DNA of 64,000 bases from Pseudomonas hunanensis (GTDB lineage: Bacteria > Pseudomonadota > Gammaproteobacteria > Pseudomonadales > Pseudomonadaceae). The number at the start of each line of letters is the position of its first letter. Within the stretch, counting starts at the first letter, position 1. The stretch lies in contig NZ_QJRC01000101.1 in NCBI RefSeq assembly GCF_013393325.1, positions 1-64,000 on the forward strand, read 5' to 3'. This document shows positions 35,507-44,603 of the stretch, piece by piece. The translations under genes were made by a program, and so were the position numbers. The notes under the pieces were generated by a model. The model did not search any database, was not told the origin of the DNA, and was given only the letters and a program-made list of their open reading frames with translations.

Positions 35507-36598
35507 TCAGAGCTGGCCCAGCACCGGGGTATTCACCTTCACATCGGCATTTTGCGCGCGGTGGCGCAGCAGGTGGTCCATCAGCGCGATGGCCATCATC
35601 GCCTCGGCGATCGGCGTGGCACGGATGCCCACGCACGGGTCGTGGCGGCCTTTGGTGATGACGTCCACCGGGTTGCCGTCGATATCGATCGAGCGGCCTG
35701 GGGTGGTGATGCTGGAAGTGGGTTTCAACGCCAGGTGGGCAACGATCGGCTGGCCCGAGGAGATGCCACCCAGGATGCCGCCAGCGTTGTTGCTGAGGAA
35801 GCCTTGCGGGGTCAGCTCGTCACGGTGTTCGGTGCCGCGCTGGGCAACGCTGGCGAAACCGGCGCCGATTTCCACACCTTTGACCGCGTTGATGCTCATC
35901 AGTGCATGGGCCAGTTCCGCGTCCAGGCGGTCGAAGATCGGCTCACCCAGGCCAGGCATGACACCTTCGGCGACCACGGTGATCTTGGCGCCCACCGAGT
36001 CCTGGTCACGGCGCAACTGGTCCATGTAGGCCTCAAGCTCTGGCACTTTGTCCGGGTCGGGGCTGAAGAAGGCGTTCTGCTCCACCGATTCCCAGGTTTT
36101 GAACGGGATTTCGATCGGGCCCAGCTGGCTCATGTAGCCGCGCACGGTGATGCCCTGGCTGGCCAGGTACTTCTTGGCGATAGCACCGGCCGCCACGCGC
36201 ATGGCGGTTTCACGGGCCGAGCTGCGGCCACCGCCACGGTAGTCGCGAACGCCGTACTTGTGATGGTAGGTGTAGTCGGCGTGGGCCGGGCGGAACAGGT
36301 CCTTGATGGCCGAGTAGTCCTTGGACTTCTGGTCGGTGTTGCGGATCAGCAGGCCGATCGAGCAGCCGGTGGTGCGGCCTTCGAACACGCCGGAGAGGAT
36401 TTCCACCTCGTCGGCTTCCTGGCGCTGGGTGGTGTGACGGCTGGTGCCGGGCTTGCGCCGGTCGAGGTCGTGCTGCAGGTCGGCGAGGGAAATTTCCAGG
36501 CCCGGTGGGCATCCATCGACAATGGCGACCAACGCCGGACCATGGCTCTCGCCAGCGGTGGTGACAGTGAACAGCTTGCCGTAGGTATTGCCGGACAT
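35507..36598 (-). CDS. aroC: Chorismate synthase
   Basis: The last step of the shikimate pathway: EPSP to chorismate, with reduced FMN as cofactor. The 363-aa protein shows GESHGPA (about 15-21), RPAHADYTYHHKYG (about 103-116) and GGGRSSARETA, all family signatures. The start at 36598 (MSGNTYGKLFTV) is the family start. It shares the pathway with the class II DAHP synthase at 6041, but not an operon. Confidence 0.98.
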   Translation of the reverse strand: MSGNTYGKLFTVTTAGESHGPALVAIVDGCPPGLEISLADLQHDLDRRKPGTSRHTTQRQEADEVEILSGVFEGRTTGCSIGLLIRNTDQKSKDYSAIKDLFRPAHADYTYHHKYGVRDYRGGGRSSARETAMRVAAGAIAKKYLASQGITVRGYMSQLGPIEIPFKTWESVEQNAFFSPDPDKVPELEAYMDQLRRDQDSVGAKITVVAEGVMPGLGEPIFDRLDAELAHALMSINAVKGVEIGAGFASVAQRGTEHRDELTPQGFLSNNAGGILGGISSGQPIVAHLALKPTSSITTPGRSIDIDGNPVDVITKGRHDPCVGIRATPIAEAMMAIALMDHLLRHRAQNADVKVNTPVLGQL

Positions 36599-36728
36599 GG
36601 ACGCTCCGCGAGATCTGCCTGAAATGGACGAAAAGCAGGCAGTATACAGATGGATGGGTTGTCTGTGCTGGCCTTCGAACCTTCCCGCAAACATTGGGTC
36701 AAAGCACCATCTCCCCATGTAGTACCGC

Positions 36729-37691
36729 ATGATGCCGCGCCTCGTCGCTTTCCTCTTCCTGCTGTGCACCGGCCTGGCCCAGGCCGCCGCACCCACCGTA
36801 CTGCAACGCCCGATCGACCTGGACACCGGCCAAGGCGTGTTGCACGGCAGCCTGCTGCTGCCACAACAGGCCACGCCGCCGCCGGTGGTACTGATCATTG
36901 CCGGCTCCGGCCCCACCGACCGTGACGGCAACAACCCGGCCTCGGGCAGGGTCGACAACCTCAAGCGCCTGGCCCTGCTGTTGGCCAACGAGCACATCGC
37001 CAGCGTGCGCTACGACAAGCGCGGCGTGGCCGCCAGCCAGCCGGCCACACCTGACGAGCGTGACCTCAGCGTGGAGCGCTATGTAGCCGATGTGGTCGCC
37101 TGGAGCCACAAGCTCAAAGCCGACCCGCGCTTCGGCCCGCTGATCCTCATCGGCCACAGCGAAGGGGCACTGATCGCCAGCCTGGCCGCCGAACAGGCCG
37201 GTGCCAGCGCGGTGATCACCCTGGCCGGCAGCGGCCGGCCTATGGCCGACGTATTGCGCGAGCAACTGGCCCTGCGCCTGCCCCCGGCGCAACTGGCCGG
37301 TGGCAGCGCCCTGCTCGACCGCTTGCAGGCCGGGCAAACCAGCCTCGAAGTGCCGGCCCCCTTGCGCCAGGTGTTTCGCCCCAGCGTGCAGCCGTACCTG
37401 ATCTCGCTGTTCCAGCAAAACCCGGCAGCCGCCTTTGCCCGCCTGCCCATGCCCGCGCTGATCGTGCAGGGGCGCAACGATGTGCAGGTGGACGTGGCAG
37501 ACGCCCAACGGCTGAAGGCGGCCAAGCCGGACGCGCAGCTGGTGCTGATCGACGGCATGAACCACATGCTGCGCATCAGCCCCAAAAGCATGAGCCAGCA
37601 GCGCGACAGCTACCTCAACCCCGAACTGCCGCTGGCGCGCGAGCTGGGTGAGCGAATTGTGACGTTCATCCAGCATTTGCCTTCGGCGTGA
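36729..37691 (+). CDS. Secreted alpha/beta hydrolase
   Basis: A 320-aa hydrolase with a signal peptide (about 1-20, ending AQAAA). The oxyanion-strand motif is IAGSGPTDRDG, the nucleophile elbow is GHSEGA (serine at about 141), and the acid/base residues are likely in QGRNDVQVD and GMNHMLR. It probably acts in the periplasm on an ester or thioester substrate that cannot be named. Confidence 0.88.
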   Translation: MMPRLVAFLFLLCTGLAQAAAPTVLQRPIDLDTGQGVLHGSLLLPQQATPPPVVLIIAGSGPTDRDGNNPASGRVDNLKRLALLLANEHIASVRYDKRGVAASQPATPDERDLSVERYVADVVAWSHKLKADPRFGPLILIGHSEGALIASLAAEQAGASAVITLAGSGRPMADVLREQLALRLPPAQLAGGSALLDRLQAGQTSLEVPAPLRQVFRPSVQPYLISLFQQNPAAAFARLPMPALIVQGRNDVQVDVADAQRLKAAKPDAQLVLIDGMNHMLRISPKSMSQQRDSYLNPELPLARELGERIVTFIQHLPSA

Positions 37692-37756
37692 GGCAATGGG
37701 GCTCAGGTCTCGGGCAAGCCTGCCGATACAGCAGGCATAGCCGAGGACAAGCCCTG

Positions 37757-38539
37757 ATGACCATCGCCCCCGCCGCCGTAGAGCCGGCCGAAGCCCCCCA
37801 GGAAAGCCCCGCCCTGCCCTGGGCCGAGCTTGCCGCCGAACACTTCCAGCTGCTGCGCCTGGCCGCACTGCCCACCGACCGCAGCACCGGCGCCCGGCCG
37901 CTGCGCTTTGTGCAGTTCGGCTATGCCGAGCGCCATGACAAGGCGCACAGCCTGCTGCGCATGGAAATCCAACTGCCCGGCCAGAAGGTGCACAAAGAGC
38001 AGAACCGCCTGGACATCCGTGTCGACCATGCCGAGCGCCTGGTGCGCATTGGCAATGAGCATGGCCTGCAACTGGAACCCGTGAACCGTGGCATCGGCCG
38101 CTTCATGCTGGCCCAGGCGGCGCAGTGGCTGCAGCGCAAATGGTCGCACTACCAGGTAGTGGGCATGGCGTTGCCGAGCAAGGATGCGCTGAACGAAGAC
38201 TCCCGCCTGCGCCGTGACAACTGCCTGCGCGGGGTAGGTATCGAGGTGGAATACGAGGACAGCCAGCACCTGAAGGGCCGTACCGTGGACATGACCGTCG
38301 GCCAGCTGAAGGCCGCCTGGAGCAACGAGCGCCTGCAGCGGGTTGACATTCTGGATGCTGCCAACCTGTTGCAGCAGGCGGACCAGCAGTTGCAGGAAAA
38401 AGAAGCGCAACTGCGCGAGCGCGATGAGCGGGTGGCCAAGTACCACCGCGAAGACAGCGGTTTGCGCTTCACCATTACCTGCCTGGTGGCGTTTGCGGTG
38501 TTTCAGGCAGGGTTGTTGATCTGGATTGCCACCCGCTGA
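37757..38539 (+). CDS. Hypothetical tail-anchored protein
   Basis: A 260-aa protein that I do not recognise. The soluble N-terminal part (residues 1-185) is basic in places (NRLDIRVDHAERLVRIG). A coiled-coil region (about 195-230, QQADQQLQEKEAQLRERDE) leads to one C-terminal membrane segment (about 240-258). It probably sits on the inner membrane facing the cytoplasm. The start is at 37757, behind a weak ribosome site. Confidence 0.75.
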   Translation: MTIAPAAVEPAEAPQESPALPWAELAAEHFQLLRLAALPTDRSTGARPLRFVQFGYAERHDKAHSLLRMEIQLPGQKVHKEQNRLDIRVDHAERLVRIGNEHGLQLEPVNRGIGRFMLAQAAQWLQRKWSHYQVVGMALPSKDALNEDSRLRRDNCLRGVGIEVEYEDSQHLKGRTVDMTVGQLKAAWSNERLQRVDILDAANLLQQADQQLQEKEAQLRERDERVAKYHREDSGLRFTITCLVAFAVFQAGLLIWIATR

Positions 38540-38561
38540 GGCCGCTTCAGCCGGTGGGGAT

Positions 38562-38692
38562 TGGGGCCGCTTTGCGGCCCATCGCGACACAAGGCCGCTC
38601 CTACAGGGGCAGCGTAACCTTGGGGGAAACGCGTCTGCCTGTAGGAGCGGCCTTGTGTCGCGATGGGCTGCAAAGCAGCCCCAAATGGGTCA
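38562..38692. repeat. Inverted pair of REP elements
   Basis: CACAAGGCCGCTCCTACAGG (38588-38607) and CTGTAGGAGCGGCCTTGTG (38639-38657) lie back to back, each with its GCTTTGCGGCCC or GGGCTGCAAAGC inner palindrome. Orientation is opposite to that of the pairs at 5023 and 31891. Confidence 0.9.
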
Positions 38693-39598
38693 GACCCGGG
38701 CCTTGAACAATTCCTGATGCTGGCGGCACTGCTCGGCAGTCAGCATGAATACCCCATGCCCACCGTGCTCGAACTCCAGCCAGGCAAAGTCCACCTCGGG
38801 GTACAACGCCTCGACATGCACCTGGCTGTTGCCCACTTCGACAATCAGCAAACCTTTGTCGGTCAGGTGGTCGGCCGCTTCGGCCAGCATCCGCCGTACC
38901 AGGTCCAGGCCGTCGTTGCCGCAGGCCAGGCCCAGCTCGGGCTCGTGGTGGTACTCGGCCGGCATGTCGTCGAAGTCTTCGGCATCGACATACGGCGGGT
39001 TGGACAGGATCAGGTCGAAACGCTGCCCCGGCAAACCGCCAAAGCCATCGCCCTGCACGGTATACACGCGGGTGTCCAGGCCATGGCGCTCGATATTCTG
39101 GTTGGCCACTTCAAGGGCCTGGAACGACAAGTCGGCCAGCACCACCTCGGCCTCGGGGAACACCTCCGCGGCGACGATGCCGATGCAGCCCGAGCCCGTG
39201 CACAGGTCGAGAATGCGTGCCGGCTCGCTGGCCAGCCACGGCTCGAAACGTTTTTCGATCAGCTCGCCAATCGGCGAACGCGGCACCAGCACCCGCTCGT
39301 CGACGATGAACGACATGCCGCAGAACCAGGCCTCGCCCAGCAGGTAGGCGGCCGGCACGCGTTCTTCGATACGGCGTTTGAGCAGGTGCTGCAGGCGTAC
39401 CCGCTCGTCGTCCTCGAGCATGCAATCCAGGTAGCTGTCGGCCACCTCCCATGGCAGGTGCACCGCACCGAGCACCAGCAGGCGGGCCTCGTCCCAGGCG
39501 TTGTCGGCACCGTGGCCGAAGAACAGGTCGTGCTCGTGGAAGCGGCTCACCGCCCAGCGGATGTAGTCGCGCAACGTGCGCAGACGGGATGTGATCAC
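38690..39598 (-). CDS. prmB: Ribosomal protein L3 glutamine N5-methyltransferase
   Basis: It methylates a glutamine of ribosomal protein L3. The 302-aa protein has an N-terminal helical substrate domain and a SAM methyltransferase fold, with DLCTGSGCIGIVAA and the amide-methylating NPPYVDAEDF motif shared with PrmC. The start at 39598 is ATG, with AGGAG 7-11 bases upstream on the - strand. Confidence 0.94.
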   Translation of the reverse strand: MITSRLRTLRDYIRWAVSRFHEHDLFFGHGADNAWDEARLLVLGAVHLPWEVADSYLDCMLEDDERVRLQHLLKRRIEERVPAAYLLGEAWFCGMSFIVDERVLVPRSPIGELIEKRFEPWLASEPARILDLCTGSGCIGIVAAEVFPEAEVVLADLSFQALEVANQNIERHGLDTRVYTVQGDGFGGLPGQRFDLILSNPPYVDAEDFDDMPAEYHHEPELGLACGNDGLDLVRRMLAEAADHLTDKGLLIVEVGNSQVHVEALYPEVDFAWLEFEHGGHGVFMLTAEQCRQHQELFKARV

Positions 39599-39777
39599 GG
39601 GGTACTCCTATTTCAGACCGGACAAAAGTCTAACAGTCCCACCCGCACATTTGTTCGTTTGCCTTGCCCAAAGGCTAGCCACAGGCCAGTAACCATGCCG
39701 CTTGCGTTGTCAACCATTCCCATTGGCGTCAAGGCAGGGGACAATAGGTATACAAAAGCCCTTCCAAGGAGCCCTTG

Positions 39778-40368
39778 ATGTCCGTTCCAACCACGATGTT
39801 CCGCCTCACTGGCCGCGACTACCCGCCGGCCAAGCTGAGCCACGCCAGCCTGATCATCATCGATGCGCAAAAGGAGTACCTCAGCGGTCCCCTGCAGCTG
39901 TCGGGCATGGACGAGGCCGTGGCCAACATCGCCAGGTTGCTCGACGCCGCGCGTAAAAGCGGCCGTCCGATCATCCATGTTCGCCACCTGGGCACTGTCG
40001 GTGGCCGCTTCGATCCACAGGGGCCGGCCGGCCAGTTCATTCCGGGGCTCGAGCCACTGGAAGGCGAAATCGTCATCGAAAAACGCATGCCCAACGCATT
40101 CAAGAACACCCAACTGCACGAAACGCTGCAGGCGCTGGGCCACCTGGACCTGATCGTCTGTGGTTTCATGAGCCACTCCAGCGTCAGCACTACCGTTCGC
40201 CGCGCCAAGGACTATGGTTACCGGTGCACCCTGGTGGAAGACGCCTCGGCCACCCGCGACCTGGCCTTCAAGGACGGGGTGATCCCGGCCGCACAGATTC
40301 ACCAGTGCGAAATGGCCGTGATGGCCGACAACTTCGCTTGCGTGGCACCCACCGCCAGCCTGATCTGA
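39778..40368 (+). CDS. Isochorismatase-fold hydrolase with a serine in place of the catalytic cysteine
   Basis: A 196-aa cysteine-hydrolase (isochorismatase-like) family protein. The conserved D29 (IIDAQKEY) and K102 (EKRMPNAF) are present, but the motif position that holds the nucleophilic cysteine (GxxTxxCVxxT) reads G129-FMSHS-S135-VSTT, so S135 replaces it. It might therefore act like true isochorismatases, which lack the cysteine, or be inactive. The start at 39778 follows AAGGAG; a TTG directly before is in frame. Confidence 0.82.
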   Translation: MSVPTTMFRLTGRDYPPAKLSHASLIIIDAQKEYLSGPLQLSGMDEAVANIARLLDAARKSGRPIIHVRHLGTVGGRFDPQGPAGQFIPGLEPLEGEIVIEKRMPNAFKNTQLHETLQALGHLDLIVCGFMSHSSVSTTVRRAKDYGYRCTLVEDASATRDLAFKDGVIPAAQIHQCEMAVMADNFACVAPTASLI

Positions 40369-40381
40369 ACCACTGGCAAGA

Positions 40382-40400
40382 CCGCCCGGCAGCCGGGCGG
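40382..40400. terminator. Small GC hairpin after the isochorismatase-fold gene
   Basis: CCGCCCGG, CAG, CCGGGCGG. A strong stem but no T run, so termination is only possible. Confidence 0.4.
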
Positions 40401-40453
40401 AACCCGATGGGCGGCAGCAGGTCGAATTCCGGATATCCACAGAGGAGAGCGGA

Positions 40454-40774
40454 ATGAAGCTTAAAGGCAGTTTCGACGCCAAGCGCCTGCGCACGCGCGA
40501 GCCGCGTAACTGGGGCGCCCGCCTGGCGGCCGGCCTGTCGGCGCTGCTGGCGACCCTGGGCGTGCTGCTGGCCATGGCCGGCTTTGCCGGCCTGCTGGGC
40601 AACTACCCCGCCCTGCAGGAACTCAATGCCAACAAACCGCTGTCCAGCATCCTTACCGGGGCTGGGTTGCTGCTGCTATGGCTGGGCGTGCGCTTCTGGC
40701 GGCGCAGCCGTATCCGTTTGCGCCGCGGGCGGGAATTGAACCTGTCGCCGCACCTGATGAAAAAACACGACTGA
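40454..40774 (+). CDS. Hypothetical two-pass membrane protein
   Basis: A 106-aa protein with two membrane segments (about 22-48 and 66-82), a basic N-terminus and a basic tail (RSRIRLRRGRELN). The family is not recognised. The start has AGAGGAG 7-13 bases before. Confidence 0.75.
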   Translation: MKLKGSFDAKRLRTREPRNWGARLAAGLSALLATLGVLLAMAGFAGLLGNYPALQELNANKPLSSILTGAGLLLLWLGVRFWRRSRIRLRRGRELNLSPHLMKKHD

Positions 40775-40879
40775 CAGCTACGCTGCGGTCGCGCCCCTTG
40801 TGGGAGCGGCCAATCAGACCCGACATGGCTGCACAGGGCCCCACAGTCGCGTAAACTACGCCGCCTACGTGGAGGCATC

Positions 40880-41440
40880 ATGCAAGACGACGATTTTTCC
40901 CTGTTCAAGGCCGAAGTGCGTGGCGTAAAGCAAATCCGCCACGACCGCGCCGAAGTCGGCAAGCCCAAGGCCGACCGCCAGAAACTGGCTGGCCTGCGCC
41001 AGGCGGCGACCGTGCGCAGTGACAAGGCCCTGGTCATCGACGGCATGTCCGACCTGTTCGTCATCGACGTAGGCGCCGAAGACGAACTGATGTGGCGCCG
41101 CGACGGCGTGCAGGAAGGCCAGCTGCGCAAGCTCAAGCTGGGGCAGATCCCGTTCGAGGGCAGCCTCGACCTGCACGGCATGACCGTGGAAAAGGCCCGC
41201 GAAACCCTGTGGGACTTCATCGCCGAAGCCACCAAACTGGAAGTGCGCTGCGTGCGGGTGACCCACGGCAAGGCCGCACGCCTGGATGGCAAGCGCCCGA
41301 TGATCAAGAGCCACGTCAACACCTGGCTGCGCCAGCACCCGCAGGTGCTCGGTTTTGCCTCCTGCAGCGCCCGCCATGGCGGCACTGGCGCGGTGTATGT
41401 GATGCTCAAGCGAACCATGCTCGAAGGCCGCGACGAGTAA
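40880..41440 (+). CDS. Smr-domain DNA endonuclease
   Basis: A 186-aa protein with an Smr domain (about 95-180): the start LDLHGMTVEKARETL, then VTHGKAAR and the last motif SARHGGTGAVYVML. SmrA/SmrB proteins in E. coli nick DNA or cleave stalled-ribosome mRNA. The N-terminal part is charged. Followed by folE with a gap of about 70 bases, possibly the same transcript. Confidence 0.88.
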   Translation: MQDDDFSLFKAEVRGVKQIRHDRAEVGKPKADRQKLAGLRQAATVRSDKALVIDGMSDLFVIDVGAEDELMWRRDGVQEGQLRKLKLGQIPFEGSLDLHGMTVEKARETLWDFIAEATKLEVRCVRVTHGKAARLDGKRPMIKSHVNTWLRQHPQVLGFASCSARHGGTGAVYVMLKRTMLEGRDE

Positions 41441-41510
41441 CGCCGCGCTTGCAGCGCCGCCCTCACCGCCGTACCCTTCGTTTTTGCGATTTTTTCCCAC
41501 AGGTAGATCC

Positions 41511-42056
41511 ATGTCCCTGGAACAGAACTACACCGAGATCCTCAGCCAGATTGGCGAGGACGTCTCCCGTGAGGGCCTGCTCGACACGCCCAAGCGGGCT
41601 GCAAAGGCGATGAAGTACCTTTGCCGCGGTTATGAGCAAACACTGGAAGAGGTCACCAACAACGCGCTGTTCAGCTCTGATAACAGCGAAATGGTGCTGG
41701 TCCGGGACATCGAGCTGTATTCGATGTGCGAACACCACATGCTGCCGTTCATCGGCAAGGCACACGTGGCCTACCTGCCCAAGGGCAAGGTCCTTGGCCT
41801 GTCGAAGGTGGCGCGCATCGTCGACATGTACGCCCGCCGCCTGCAGATCCAGGAAAACCTCAGCCGCCAGATCGCCGAAGCCGTGCAGCAGGTTACCGGT
41901 GCCGCCGGTGTGGCCGTCGTGGTCGAAGCCAAGCACATGTGCATGATGATGCGCGGTGTCGAGAAGCAGAATTCGACCATGATCACCTCGGTGATGCTGG
42001 GTGAATTCCGCGAAAACGCCGCCACCCGCAGCGAGTTCCTCAGCCTGATCAAGTGA
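41511..42056 (+). CDS. folE: GTP cyclohydrolase I
   Basis: It converts GTP to dihydroneopterin triphosphate, the first step of folate synthesis. The 181-aa protein has the zinc-site CEHHMLPF (about 71-78) and the signature KHMCMMMRGVEKQNS. The start at 41511 (MSLEQNYTEIL) is chosen over an in-frame ATG at 41484. A rho-independent terminator follows. Confidence 0.95.
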   Translation: MSLEQNYTEILSQIGEDVSREGLLDTPKRAAKAMKYLCRGYEQTLEEVTNNALFSSDNSEMVLVRDIELYSMCEHHMLPFIGKAHVAYLPKGKVLGLSKVARIVDMYARRLQIQENLSRQIAEAVQQVTGAAGVAVVVEAKHMCMMMRGVEKQNSTMITSVMLGEFRENAATRSEFLSLIK

Positions 42057-42072
42057 TTGGCTGCTGACCCCG

Positions 42073-42097
42073 AGCCGACCCCTGCGGGTCGGCTTTT
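42073..42097 (+). terminator. Terminator after folE
   Basis: AGCCGACCC, CTGC, GGGTCGGCTTTT: a near-perfect stem followed by a T run. Confidence 0.85.
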
Positions 42098-42115
42098 GCA
42101 TTTCAGGAGTTGCCC

Positions 42116-42487
42116 ATGATCGTCAAAGCCCTGCGGGTTGGCCTCGGCCAGCTTATCGTCTTCGGTGACTGGATCAGCCGCCCGGCCAAGCGCAAGCGTG
42201 ACGCCGCCGCCCAGGCCCGCGTCGAGCAAGCGGCCAAGGGCCTGGCGCTGTACCAGTTCCATGCCTGCCCGTTCTGCGTCAAGACCCGCCGTACCCTGCA
42301 TCGCCTGAACGTGCCGGTGGCGCTGCGCGATGCCAAGAACGACCCGGCGCACCGCCAGGCCCTGCAGGAAGGTGGCGGCCGGGTGAAAGTGCCGTGCCTG
42401 CGCATTGAAGAAGCCGGCAAGGTGACCTGGATGTACGAGTCCAAGGCCATCATTGCCTACCTGGATGAGCGGTTTGCTTCGGTCTGA
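42116..42487 (+). CDS. Glutaredoxin-like (GST N-terminal fold) protein
   Basis: A 123-aa protein with an N-terminal amphipathic extension (about 1-40) and a thioredoxin-fold domain. The redox motif CPFC lies in YQFHACPFCVKTRRTL, with a cis-proline VKVPCLRI and the glutathione-binding YESKAIIAYL. It could reduce disulfides with glutathione. The ATG at 42116 has AGGAG 7-11 bases before it. Confidence 0.87.
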   Translation: MIVKALRVGLGQLIVFGDWISRPAKRKRDAAAQARVEQAAKGLALYQFHACPFCVKTRRTLHRLNVPVALRDAKNDPAHRQALQEGGGRVKVPCLRIEEAGKVTWMYESKAIIAYLDERFASV

Positions 42488-42501
42488 CAGGTCGTAGCTT
42501 T

Positions 42502-42549
42502 CTTGTATCGGCCTCTTCGCGGGCAAACCCGCGAAGAGGCCGATACAAG
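42502..42549. repeat. Long perfect palindrome between the glutaredoxin-like and GST genes
   Basis: A 48-base palindrome: CTTGTATCGGCCTCTTCGC at the left and its exact reverse complement at the right end, loop GGCAAACC. It is the longest perfect member of the recurring CTCTTCGCGGG palindrome type. It lies between convergent genes and has no T run. Confidence 0.88.
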
Positions 42550-42556
42550 CTGAAGA

Positions 42557-43159
42557 TCATCCCACCATCGGCACATGCCGTGGGTGGCTGCTGACCCGCT
42601 CCAGCCAGGCCCTTACCGCCGGGTAATCGGCCAGGTCGAAACCGCCCTGCTGCGCCACATGGGTGTAGGCATACAACGCCACATCGGCAATCGAGTATTG
42701 CTCACCCACCAGGTACGGCGTCATCTGCAGCTGCCGCTCCATCACCTTCAGCGCCTTGTAGCCGCCCTTGTGCAGCTTGCGGTACTCCTCCAGGCGCTCG
42801 TTGGGCAGCCCCAGGTAAAACTGGATGAACCGCGCCACGGCGATGTACGGCTCATGGCTGTACTGCTCGAAGAACTGCCACTGCAACACCTGCGTGCGCA
42901 GGCGCGGCTCGCTGGGCAGGAACTCGCTGCCATCGGCCAGGAAGTTGAGAATGGCGTTGGACTCCCACAGGTAGCTGCCGTCCTCCAGCTCCAGTACCGG
43001 CACCTTGCCGTTGGGGTTCATCGCCAAAAACTCGGGCGTTTCGGTCTCGCCCTTGAGGATGTCCACCGGGTGCCATTCATACGGCCGACCCAGCAAGCTC
43101 AACATCAGCTTGACCTTGTAGCAGTTGCCCGACTGGTAGTCGCCATAGACCTTGTACAT
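42557..43159 (-). CDS. Glutathione S-transferase
   Basis: A 200-aa GST. An N-terminal thioredoxin fold (1-80) carries SGNCYKVKLML and the glutathione site ESNAILNFLADG, and a C-terminal helical domain follows. The reaction and substrate are not known. The start at 43159 is chosen over an in-frame start at 43198. Confidence 0.9.
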   Translation of the reverse strand: MYKVYGDYQSGNCYKVKLMLSLLGRPYEWHPVDILKGETETPEFLAMNPNGKVPVLELEDGSYLWESNAILNFLADGSEFLPSEPRLRTQVLQWQFFEQYSHEPYIAVARFIQFYLGLPNERLEEYRKLHKGGYKALKVMERQLQMTPYLVGEQYSIADVALYAYTHVAQQGGFDLADYPAVRAWLERVSSHPRHVPMVG

Positions 43160-43304
43160 CGCCCCTCCACTGCCAAGCAGTTTTGCAATTGCGCCCAATA
43201 GTTGGTGACTGTACGGCTAAATGCAATGGCCGCTGTATGGCAAGGATCAACCTTGCGCGCTGTAGTCTGAAAAAACTGCTTACACCTTTACAAGGATTTT
43301 GTTC

Positions 43305-44495
43305 ATGACCGATGCCACCTCCGCACGCCTGCGGCCCCTGGCAGACACCTCTCCGTCGGCTGTGGTTGCAGGCTTCATTGCCATGCTCACCGGCTACACC
43401 AGTTCGCTGGTACTGATGTTCCAGGCCGGCCAGGCGGCCGGGCTGACCACTGCGCAGATTTCGTCATGGATCTGGGCGCTGTCCATCGGCATGGCGGTGT
43501 GCAGCATCGGCCTATCGCTGCGCTATCGCACCCCCGTCACCGTGGCCTGGTCCACCCCGGGCGCTGCCTTGCTGATCACCAGCCTGGGCGGGGTCAGCTA
43601 TGGCGAAGCCATTGGCGCCTATATCACCTGTGCCGTACTGGTCCTCATCTGTGGCCTGACCGGCAGCTTCGAGCGCCTGGTCAAACGCATTCCGGCCTCG
43701 CTGGCCTCGGCACTGCTGGCGGGCATCCTGTTCAAGATCGGCAGCGAAATCTTCGTCGCCGCCCAGCACCGCACGTTGCTGGTGCTGGGCATGTTCTTCA
43801 GCTACCTGCTGGTCAAGCGCCTGTCGCCACGCTACTGCGTACTGGCCGCGCTGTTGGTGGGCACGGCATTGTCCGGCGCGCTGGGCCTGCTGGACTTCAG
43901 CGGCTTCCACTTGGAAGTGGCCAAACCAGTATGGACCACACCCAGCTTCTCGCTGGCGGCAACCATCAGTATCGGCATTCCACTGTTCGTAGTGGCCATG
44001 ACCTCGCAGAACATGCCCGGCGTGGCCGTGCTGCGTGCCGACGGCTACCAGGTGCCCGCCTCGCCGCTGATTTCGGCCACCGGCTTTGCCTCGCTGCTGC
44101 TGGCGCCATTCGGCTCGCATGGGGTCAACCTGGCGGCGATCAGCGCAGCGATCTGCACCGGGCCGCATGCCCATGAAGACCCGAGCAAACGCTACACCGC
44201 GGCGGTGTGGTGCGGGATTTTCTACGGCATTGCCGGGGTGTTCGGGGCGACCTTGGCGGCATTGTTTGCGGCATTGCCTAAGGAGCTGGTGCTGTCGATT
44301 GCCGCACTGGCGCTGTTTGGTTCGATCATGAACGGGCTGACCGTGGCCATGAGCGAGGCGCGCGAGCGTGAGGCGGCGGTGATTACCTTCATGGTCACGG
44401 CTTCGGGGTTGACCCTGTTCTCGATAGGCTCGGCGTTCTGGGGGATTGTGGCGGGGGTGCTGACCTTGATGATCCTGAATCCGCGCAGGGGATGA
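43305..44495 (+). CDS. benE: Benzoate/H+ symporter BenE-family protein
   Basis: A 396-aa inner-membrane symporter with about 12 membrane segments. It matches BenE in PSAVVAGFIAMLTGYTSSL, the GAALLITSLGGVSYGEAIGA region and FGSHGVNLAAISAAICTGP. No benABCD or catechol genes are close, so it may be an orphan copy importing another aromatic acid. The start at 43305 follows AAGGATT. Confidence 0.88.
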   Translation: MTDATSARLRPLADTSPSAVVAGFIAMLTGYTSSLVLMFQAGQAAGLTTAQISSWIWALSIGMAVCSIGLSLRYRTPVTVAWSTPGAALLITSLGGVSYGEAIGAYITCAVLVLICGLTGSFERLVKRIPASLASALLAGILFKIGSEIFVAAQHRTLLVLGMFFSYLLVKRLSPRYCVLAALLVGTALSGALGLLDFSGFHLEVAKPVWTTPSFSLAATISIGIPLFVVAMTSQNMPGVAVLRADGYQVPASPLISATGFASLLLAPFGSHGVNLAAISAAICTGPHAHEDPSKRYTAAVWCGIFYGIAGVFGATLAALFAALPKELVLSIAALALFGSIMNGLTVAMSEAREREAAVITFMVTASGLTLFSIGSAFWGIVAGVLTLMILNPRRG

Positions 44496-44514
44496 CGGTA
44501 GAGAGGCGCTGGGG

Positions 44515-44552
44515 TTGAGATCGAGCGCCGCCCGCGCGGCGCTCGATCTCAA
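44515..44552. repeat. Dispersed GC-rich palindrome (copy 2)
   Basis: TTGAGATCGAGCGCCG and its reverse complement CGGCGCTCGATCTCAA flank a short centre. It shares 27 bases with 255-281. Located between the convergent benE and chemoreceptor genes. Confidence 0.8.
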
Positions 44553-44572
44553 AACCCACAAAGCACTTTGAA

Positions 44573-44603
44573 CCTGGCACCTGGCACCTGGCACCTGGCA
44601 CCT
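44573..44603. repeat. Heptamer tandem repeat (CCTGGCA)4
   Basis: Four exact copies of CCTGGCA plus a partial fifth run directly into the chemoreceptor stop codon (44602-44604 on the - strand). Slippage here would leave the protein unchanged but would change the downstream end of the message. Confidence 0.9.
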
